A stretch of 64,000 bases of DNA from NCBI GenBank assembly GCA_026419785.1, contig JAODTK010000367.1, positions 310,001-374,000 of the forward strand, written 5' to 3'. Below are positions 57,450-64,000 of this stretch, piece by piece; position 1 is the stretch's first letter; the number at the start of each line of letters is the position of its first letter. The position numbers were made by a program, and so were the translations under genes. Below the pieces are notes generated by a model. That model was not told where the DNA came from. It was given only the letters and a program-made list of their open reading frames with translations, and did not search any database. The stretch comes from Sclerodactyla briareus (Eukaryota > Echinodermata > Holothuroidea > Dendrochirotida > Sclerodactylidae).

Positions 57450-59395
57450 TCAAGCACCTTTCTGAACACATAAAGCGTTTAATATGTTTATTTTTTAAAC
57501 ATTTTAGAGTATGGAATATTGCATATGGGCCAAATAACACACATACCTTCGCACGCTTGGACATTACCTCAAAGTGCAATCATACAGTCCATACAAGGTA
57601 ACACTGCTACCCTGGGCTGGGCAACCCTCAATGTACTTGCCTATGAGTTCTGAACCCTGCCCTACCTGTCCAAGCCAAGTTGTGCTATACCAAAAGGCCT
57701 AGTTCAAAACTAACTATGAAGTAGAACCTGACAGGCCTTTTCTAGCGGAAGGTTCTAAAGATGTAGAATAATATTTCCATGTGATGCACGAAGATACATT
57801 CAGCCTTCGCAATATTCAAGAAAATAAGTGCATTGATGATATAATGAAAACTAATATTCGTTCCATTACTCATCTACAAGAAGAAACTTCAGGGGGAATT
57901 TCAGCACTCGAATAATTGCTATCTTGAGAAAATGGTGATCACAATTTCCTGATTTAAAAAAAAAGCCTGTCGCTGTACTCATTTGTTTCGCCACAGGGAC
58001 CTAGTCATCGAAATTACGGATTTAGACCTCAATACTCTCGTTTCAACAGATTCTCTTTTCATTGTAGTTTTTCAATAAAATAGATACTAGTATGGGTAGT
58101 TTAGTGGCTGGAAAGAGGACAGGAAATAAAGGTAAAAACAAAACTTGAGCAATTTCAGAATATAAAGTGTGCTCGACAGCCCGGTGTTTACGCAGTCTCA
58201 AACAACATTTTTTGTTATTGATATGAATATGGTTTCTGATTTGCACTATACGATTGTATTCCGTTAAAAAACTGAACATGTTGTGTCAAATTAGAGTTAG
58301 AGTAACACTGACCGCAGCCCTGTTTCATAACTGTCGTCACAAATAGGCACGCCTATAATATGAAACACAACCCGACAGGAGATCCTGTCCATCGTGTTCT
58401 GTCAGTAAGGGACCTGAGGGTTGGGGCCGCCCGCCGGGTGGCTCCTGTAGCTCGTGGTAGGGGGTGCCCCAGGGAGTTAGGGGATGTGTGGGGCTGGTCA
58501 CGGCCCAGAGGAGGCTGGGTGATTGGAAGCGGGGGTGGATTTACGGCTAGGTTGCACCTTCCAAGCATGTGCTCACATGACGTGAGGTGGGTCTGTGTCA
58601 TGCAAAATCATGTTCACACAGTCCATAAAATGTGCCATGTAACACAGGTTCCTAACTCTCCAATTAATATAATAGCCCAAGCCCTGGTGGTACGGTGGTA
58701 CCATCCAGACCCTCATCTGAATGAATCTCTGCCTTCCCTCAAGTTTACTTTCTAACCCTATTCACCCACCCTAATCCTAACATGAAACTTCAAACCAACA
58801 TTCCAAACCATGTACTATTGACATATGACCAAGTGCTCATCTGACTTTGGGTGGTCATAGCCTATGTGTACGCTACCAGTCATGCGAAATCTGCCAAACT
58901 CCATAGTCTCCATAGGAATGTACATAATCCATATCTGGGTTATTCAAAAATACAACTTGGGCTAGAGAAACAGATGTAATATTACGCAATACTTCCTTGT
59001 CAATGCCAGATCCCGGGCCATCAACCATTTGTCAAGAGTTGAAAATCATTCCAAATCATTGTTGTTTTAAAATATCGCGCAATCGGTACACAACACTATT
59101 CATAGGACAAAAGTTATCACTATGGGAGTTTCACTGCAGAAAAGCTTTCCTCAATCCAAATCTTACACAGTGTGCACTACTGAAGTATGTTTTGTGAATT
59201 GAAGTATACCTTGATCCCTATATGATGATTGATCGTGGGGGACTGCAATTTCTTAACAGTAATCGAAATCGTGCCGACTTGCAAGTTCCAATTCGAGAGT
59301 ATAAACATTGTGTTGGTATGCATCTATATTTCGTCCCCTCTGCCTTGTGAGCAGAATATCAGTTCATTTTATGGCGCGCCGTTTGTGAACAAAGC
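57450..59395. other. No recognised gene
   Basis: A GC-richer patch at 58,360-58,560 gives a plus frame rich in Arg, Gly and Val with no recognised motif. Nothing else. Confidence 0.4.
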
Positions 59396-59399
59396 TGGA

Positions 59400-59480
59400 A
59401 CAAAAACACCAACACGACATCAGGGACCCACATGGTGTCGGACACCGGTGTCGGACACCGACACGGTGTTGCTCTGCAAA
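59400..59480 (+). repeat. Hexanucleotide-core repeat, family B, copy 3 (short)
   Basis: Begins ACACCAACACGACATC and ends GTGTCGGACACCGACACGGTGTTGCTCTGCAAAG. The closing word GGTGTTGCTCTG is shared with copy 4. Confidence 0.7.
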
Positions 59481-59724
59481 GTACGATAAGGCCATAAAAC
59501 AGCCAATAAGGTTATATGTATGTATAATGCATGGAGTGATTGGAGTCCGTGACATTGTCCGAAGCTAGATTGCAGCCTTCATGAAGTGAAGGTAGCCTGT
59601 ACCTTGTAAAATAAAGAAGACTATTGATTATAATAAATAGGAATTATTCAAAGAAGACTGAAAATAGATTAATGTATCCATAAAATATTGAGAAAAAAAA
59701 ATCAATTGAACAAGGACAAAAAAA

Positions 59725-59893
59725 GTACTGGTGTCGACCGACACCGCCAAATTCCCGACACATCAATGGGCCAGACACGACACCAACACCGCAAGTGCTT
59801 CGACACCAACACCAACACCGACCAGAAGACACCCCCACAGGTGTCGACCCCGGTGTCGACACCGACCACCGGTGTTGCTCTGAAACAACACTG
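59725..59893 (+). repeat. Hexanucleotide-core repeat, family B, copy 4
   Basis: (ACACCG)n and (CCAACA)n words from GTGTCGACCGACACCG to ACCACCGGTGTTGCTCTG, closing with AAACAACACTG (59,883-59,893). The last eight bases, CAACACTG, are the reverse complement of the CAGTGTTG opening of copy 2, as expected for an inverted terminal repeat. Confidence 0.7.
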
Positions 59894-59939
59894 TTTTTAC
59901 AATGAGCGTGACTCGATAGACGATGGTATCAGATAATAT

Positions 59940-60470
59940 TGTTGGCTTGGGTGAGGAGAGTGCAGGTTCCTCTGATTATTAGTCTGTCTAGAATCGTCAG
60001 CTTCAGAAAGTTGTACACATCCACTCACGCACGTCTGAAAGGCATTGCTCTAGTAGAGATAGCAGCCGTGTCGAGTAGTATGGTCAGGACGGATGCAAAT
60101 GTACACCTGAGTGCCTCGCGTACAGTGGTTTGCTCGAGATGGTGGTGCTGAAAGATTTGACCGAGTGGGTTTGGTGGTGAAGCATGTGAATAGCATCGGG
60201 CGAAAGAAACGAACCTTGTGGCACACCTGATGAGTTGTACCCCCAATACTGACACATTGCGTACGATTACGTATAATATGCGCGGAAACATTCCAGGGCT
60301 TGGCCTTCGACACCAAATCACTGTGAAGACGATTGAAGCAGTGATCGAGTGGTCGACAGTATCGACGGCCGCGGACAAGTCCAAAAGTAGAGCACTGCTA
60401 AGGAGCCATTGTTCGAAAAGCGTTAAGATGTCGGACTGGAGCTTCAAGAGAGGATGTTTCTGTTGAAGGG
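59940..60470 (-). pseudogene. LINE reverse transcriptase palm fragment (CR1/L2-like)
   Basis: The minus frame from 60,447 contains SALLLDLSAAVDTVDHSIT (about 60,395-60,340). This is RT motif A (LLDLSAAFDTVDH) with Val for Phe. A second frame gives RTQCVSIGGTTHQV, then RFFRPMLFTCFTTKPTRSN (about 60,265-60,155), matching RxQxVxIGG..S......G[VP]PQGSxLGPLLFxLYxxPL, the motif-B region. Two frames are needed, so it is broken. It lies downstream, on the minus strand, of the separate 3' end at 60,600-60,985, so the two are different insertions. The plus frames here are shadows. Confidence 0.8.
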
Positions 60471-60599
60471 ACGCCGATAAGCGGAGGAACGGCTCATGAT
60501 AGGTTGCTCACAAGCCTTGTTGAGCAGAGAGCTATCAAGCGATGGTTTCTTGAGAGCGAAATTGAAGATAGATCTGCAACGAGTGACTTTATTTAATAA

Positions 60600-60985
60600 T
60601 ACTAATCATATTATAATAATAACACAATTATTATAGGGGACCCTAATCACAGGCCAAGGACTGCTCTAGGCGCTTTACAAAACAGCAAAAAAAAAACAAA
60701 CATCAATAGGCGATATTATATAAATACGTTTTAACTCTACTCTTAAAAGAAGCTGAGGTGGCTAACGGATGAGAATGTGCTGTGGAAGAGGATTCCCACA
60801 ACTTAGAGACACTGCACATAAATCCTATCACCATAGAATTTGGTAAGGACGCGCCGAAAAGGAGTTTAAATTTGCTGGCAGATCTGAGGTAACGTGTGGG
60901 ACGATACTCAGTAACCATAGTCAGTGATGGTAATTCAAGGGCTAGTCCATTAAGTAGCTTGAATGTAAGAAATAAGAATTTGTAC
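60600..60985 (-). pseudogene. LINE 3' end (CR1/L2-like) with AT-rich tail
   Basis: One open minus frame from about 60,984 reads WYKFLFLTFKLLNGLALELP, then EYRPTRYLRSASKFKLLFGA. After a less similar stretch with KLWESS, it ends FKSRVKTYLYNIAY before a stop at 60,703. It matches FKILLLTFKALHGLAPxYL, YxPTRxLRSSSxxLL, xLWNSLP and FKSxLKTYLF of CR1/L2 elements. Downstream come AAAGCGCCTAGAGCAG and an ATTATTATA-rich tail to about 60,600. The retained frame is unbroken over about 94 codons, so this is the youngest-looking LINE copy here. It is 5'-truncated. Confidence 0.82.
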
Positions 60986-61145
60986 CAGTGCTGAAGAACT
61001 CGAGGCCCGGTCTCGAGACCGGTCTTCGAGTCCTTTTTTTCGGGACTCGGACTCGGACTCGGACTCGAAGTTCAAGACTCGTCTTCGGACTCGGACTCGA
61101 CCCAAAGACTCGGGGACTCGTCCGAGTCCTGGTCCGAGTCTCTCT
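60986..61145 (+). repeat. Hexanucleotide-core repeat, family A (GGACTC), copy 3
   Basis: Opens CAGTGCTGAAGAACTCGAG (60,986), immediately abutting the LINE fragment. It includes the perfect 16-base palindrome CCGGTCTCGAGACCGG (61,007-61,022), then (GGACTC)n and GAGTCC words to about 61,145. Confidence 0.7.
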
Positions 61146-61149
61146 TTTT

Positions 61150-61835
61150 ACAAATACGAATTGATTTTACGTTCGTACATTAAGACAATCAAAATAATCC
61201 GCACGACGCTCTACAACAAAGTAGCCAAATGTTCCCCAAGTACTTCTGACTGTCCGATGTTGAAAATCAGGAGAAAAACTACATATTCTCACACGCTCGC
61301 ATGTTTTACGGTCACTGAGAGTCAAGTTCCCCTGCCTTGGTCCGTTCTTTACCTTCCATTGTGTTTCTCGTTCTATTTGTCTGGAGTGGTGCGTTCTTGT
61401 AACGACTCCCCGTGTTGTATTCCAACAACTGACTGCCTCTGATGTAGAATGAAGCTGTCGAGCGAGTCCTGGTCGATAGTTTGCGAGGAATGATACCCTG
61501 GTTCATACAGGACTCTCCACTTATGTGAGAATAACATAACAGGGACGTAAACGTGTCCAATATGCCCAATTCATATTCCCTACCGCTACTGTAAACCCGA
61601 AAGCCAAAGCCAATAGGCTTAGTGATGCTCGACAATTGACACCGACTTGACTCACTCTTTTTACAAGGTTTCCAGGCGTCGATCCATGTTAACATCAACT
61701 GACCTCTAACCCTACACACAATAGGAGCTAAGCATGTACTCATCGCGCGGACATAAGTATGAGCTTCATACCCAGGCCTGATTGATCAGTTTCAAGGTGA
61801 AGTTGCTCGAAAATGCTTTACACAAATCTTCAGTT
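61150..61835. other. No recognised gene
   Basis: The minus frame at 61,312-61,743 (143 codons) is open but unrecognised. No element motif. Confidence 0.4.
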
Positions 61836-61839
61836 TTCA

Positions 61840-62100
61840 CACAAATGACCCCATCTCAACAAAAACAATTAGAGTTTCTGTTACTCACCATGAGAACCGA
61901 TTACCAAATTCCATTCTGAATTGGATCAGCACTCTGGACTTGGTCGTGTTCACCACGGTTTCAGACTTTTCCTCATGTGACCTCCAATTGACCTCTGTCT
62001 GACCCAAAACAATAGGGAATTATGTACTATTATGTGGAACTCATATATCAAGTATGAGGTTCATCCATCCAGAAGGTATAATTGGCATGAAAAAATGGAA
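61840..62100 (-). repeat. Long-period degenerate repeat, unit 1
   Basis: Begins AAATGACCCC, passes TTAGAGTTTCTG and TTACCAAATTCCATTCTGAATTGGATCAG, then TGACCT-N5-TGACCT-N5-TGACCC (61,978, 61,989, 62,000). It ends TATGTGGAACTCATATATCAAGTATGAGGTTCATCCATCCAG. The same order recurs at 63,220 and 63,770. On the minus strand the triplet is AGGTCA spaced by 5, as in array A. Confidence 0.65.
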
Positions 62101-63219
62101 AAAAAAAAAAAAGTTTGCACACTCATTTTTTCAAAAAAATTGAGTACCCAACCAGGGGGGACCAACGTTGCCATGCGACCCAAATTCATCGATTCGTTGC
62201 GATTATAACGTAAGCTATCTGTACATGAGTAACAAAACAATACCTATGCCATGTGCGGTCAAAGACGGAACTGGCAAAAAAATATGGGTTTAAAATACTC
62301 TTTACTTGGGATACGTTCGTGACCAGACAGATTCGACTTTATAGTACGATAGGGCTAACTCGTTGAGCAGTCCCCTTTGCGAACCATTTCTTCTAAAACC
62401 TGAAATCACTTCGACACAGTTGACACTACAACAGCGATGAGGACAACTACCGTGCCCAACAGTATTTAAAGTTTGAGAATAAGTGGTTTTTTATTGGATG
62501 GCAGTGTGGGAGAAGTAAATCCGGAATTCTTTCCCCACTTCCGTTTAACAACATAAATCAGGAAAAATACAAAAATTATCAGAGATCATGGCTAATTTGT
62601 TTCATCGTTCATTAAGGAGCAAAATTGACCTAGAAATACCACTACGTCAGTAAATGAATATCATGGTTATTCAAAACAAAGCTGGATGCTGGAGCAGATT
62701 AATATGGGAGAGCCTTTCGAATTCTAACAATATGGAGAGGGGGTGGCCCAGGCGTATTATTTTGTTTCGGTGATTTGTTACATCATGTCAATCAATAATG
62801 ACATTGTTTGTTTTTAGAAACTGCTATTTGTGTATTGCATTAGTCATGTGCATATGGAGGTAGTAAATGAAACTGAGGAAAAGGTAAACAATTTACATTG
62901 AACCGGCCTATTTAAATATAGGATACCGTCTATGCATAATTAATTCTTCAAAGTAATTCAACAAATATGCTAATGATAAAACCCTGATGGTCAAATGGAC
63001 AACCCGACAAGACGCCTTATGCAATGAAACCACATAATCGACCGTGTCTTTATAAGTTTTGATTTGTAGCATAACAAGATAATCACTCACACTGTGACAA
63101 TGTATCTGACCTGACCACAAACAATAGAGTGTATTGGAAACATGTGTGCGGTTTTTTACATGTTACGAGCTAAACTAATAAAGCTGGTCATAATATTCAA
63201 ATTTCACAATTTTCCGCCT
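62101..63219. other. No recognised gene
   Basis: An A-run at about 62,097-62,112, and GTACCCAACCAGGGGGGACC at 62,145, which may be decayed unit sequence. Short unrecognised frames otherwise. Confidence 0.4.
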
Positions 63220-64000
63220 AAAATGACCCCCGATCATCATCAAAATTATTAGGGTTCTGGTAAGCATTCATACAATGTAAACATACCAAATTTTAAAATG
63301 ATCAGACCAAGCATCTTTGGGATTATCGTGTTTTGTTGTTAACAAGAATTCATAATTTCTGGACCTCTGATGGACCTCTTCACCTCAGGAGCCTCTGACT
63401 ACCTCAAACCTCCCAACCCCGACCACTCCCCAAATAGGGGGGATCCCTGAATCATTATGAGGAACTCATATACCAAGTCAGCTTCATCCATCCAGATCAA
63501 ATCAAATCCTGTGTAACTGCCACAAAGGAGTACATACCACATACCTTGACTTGATTCGCGACCAGCATTCTGCGACACTTATCGTTTTTCACAAAATATT
63601 CCAGACATTTACCTCCAGAAAACAACAGAGATCGTTTAATTCATTATGAGGAACCTAATATACCACGTGAGCTTCATTCATCCGGGAAGAAGCAAAAGTT
63701 ATCATGTTTTAAAGCTAAAATTGGCTAACATATCAAAATTTGCACATTTTACAATTCCCCCCCCCCCCCCCCCCAATGACCCCCGATCATTACTAAAATC
63801 AACAGGGTTCCGATTTCGTACCAGAGAAGCTTACATTCCAAATTTCAGAACCAAGTATTCTGGACAGTGTTTACAGGATTTTAGAATGTTGTGACCCTTG
63901 GTGGACCTTGGATGACTTCTCTGACCTGACCCCGAAACAGAAGGGTGTTCATGTTCCATCATGCGAACTCACATATGATCAATAATAGCGCTTCATTCAG
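63220..64000 (-). repeat. Long-period degenerate repeat, units 2-3
   Basis: Two units about 550 bases apart start AAAATGACCCCCGATCATCA (63,220) and AATGACCCCCGATCATTA (63,774). Each continues ..AGGGTTC.G, TACCAAATTT / TTCCAAATTTCAGA, a TGG-ACCT rich part, and ATCATTATGAGGAACTCATATACC / ATCATGCGAACTCACATATG. A partial copy of the end (ATTATGAGGAACCTAATATACCACGTGAGCTTCATTCATCC) sits at 63,644, followed by an 18-C run (63,757-63,774). The array runs off the window. Confidence 0.7.

Noticed and set aside
61312..61743. 143-codon minus frame
   Set aside because: No recognised motif; composition looks random; it lies between repeats.
1..64000. CRISPR array, bacterial operons or phage genes
   Set aside because: No regularly spaced direct repeats with unique spacers, no ribosome-binding-site-led gene runs and pervasive eukaryotic retroelements; the window is not prokaryotic.

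Overview
This window looks like gene-poor, transposon-rich nuclear DNA of a marine invertebrate, most likely an echinoderm or another ambulacrarian or basal deuterostome. That assignment is an inference. It rests on an AT-leaning background, many copies of the palindrome TAGGCCTA, frequent G or C runs of 14-18 bases, tRNA-derived SINEs, and a mixture of CR1/L2-like LINE, Penelope-like, DIRS-like, Gypsy, Tc1-like and foldback elements. I found no host protein-coding gene, rRNA gene or intact tRNA gene that I can defend. Nearly all open frames are short, lack recognisable domains and are compatible with chance. The frames I can recognise are decayed pieces of mobile elements with frameshifts and stops.

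Layout. 0-8.5 kb holds a 0.3 kb inverted repeat, a tRNA-type SINE, two arrays of a ~105-115 bp repeat rich in AGGTCA half-sites, a minus-strand LINE 3' end (4.7-5.5 kb) and two microsatellites. 8.6-10.4 kb is a GC-rich island that reads as a wrecked DIRS-like reverse transcriptase. 10.97-11.29 kb is a 16 bp minisatellite. 14.05-14.44 kb is a SINE. 14.4-22.6 kb is almost featureless. 22,672-27,526 is the main structure of the window: a foldback-type element of about 4.85 kb with arms of about 0.9-1.0 kb, each built of a ~20 bp tandem domain, a CAGTCCGA-repeat domain and a non-repetitive inner domain, around about 2.9 kb of apparently non-coding DNA.

28-33 kb carries a 160 bp near-perfect palindrome, a Gypsy RNase H remnant, a pair of direct repeats, a SINE, and a Penelope-like reverse transcriptase split onto opposite strands. 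37.6-38.0 kb is a TTTGACA-rich array. 39.4-41.1 kb holds a Tc1-like transposase scrap and a LINE C-terminal scrap. 41.6-44.2 kb holds compound microsatellites, a hairpin-rich block and a plus-strand non-LTR reverse transcriptase pseudogene (WIDYQKAFD / YMND type). 45.4 kb is a second copy of the 31.6 kb SINE family.

47.6-61.1 kb is studded with two families of hexanucleotide-core repeats, (GGACTC)n and (ACACCG)n. Several copies begin or end in CAGTGYTG, a signature compatible with hAT-type ends. Between them lie a Gypsy RT remnant and three CR1/L2-like LINE fragments. 61.8-64 kb is a degenerate long-period repeat that again carries spaced TGACCT/AGGTCA half-sites.

The features do not form a cooperating gene set. 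The functional links visible are within the mobile-element community: SINEs whose 3' tails resemble the LINE 3' tails (GCGCT..TATAAA), and non-autonomous inverted-repeat elements that would need enzymes encoded elsewhere.
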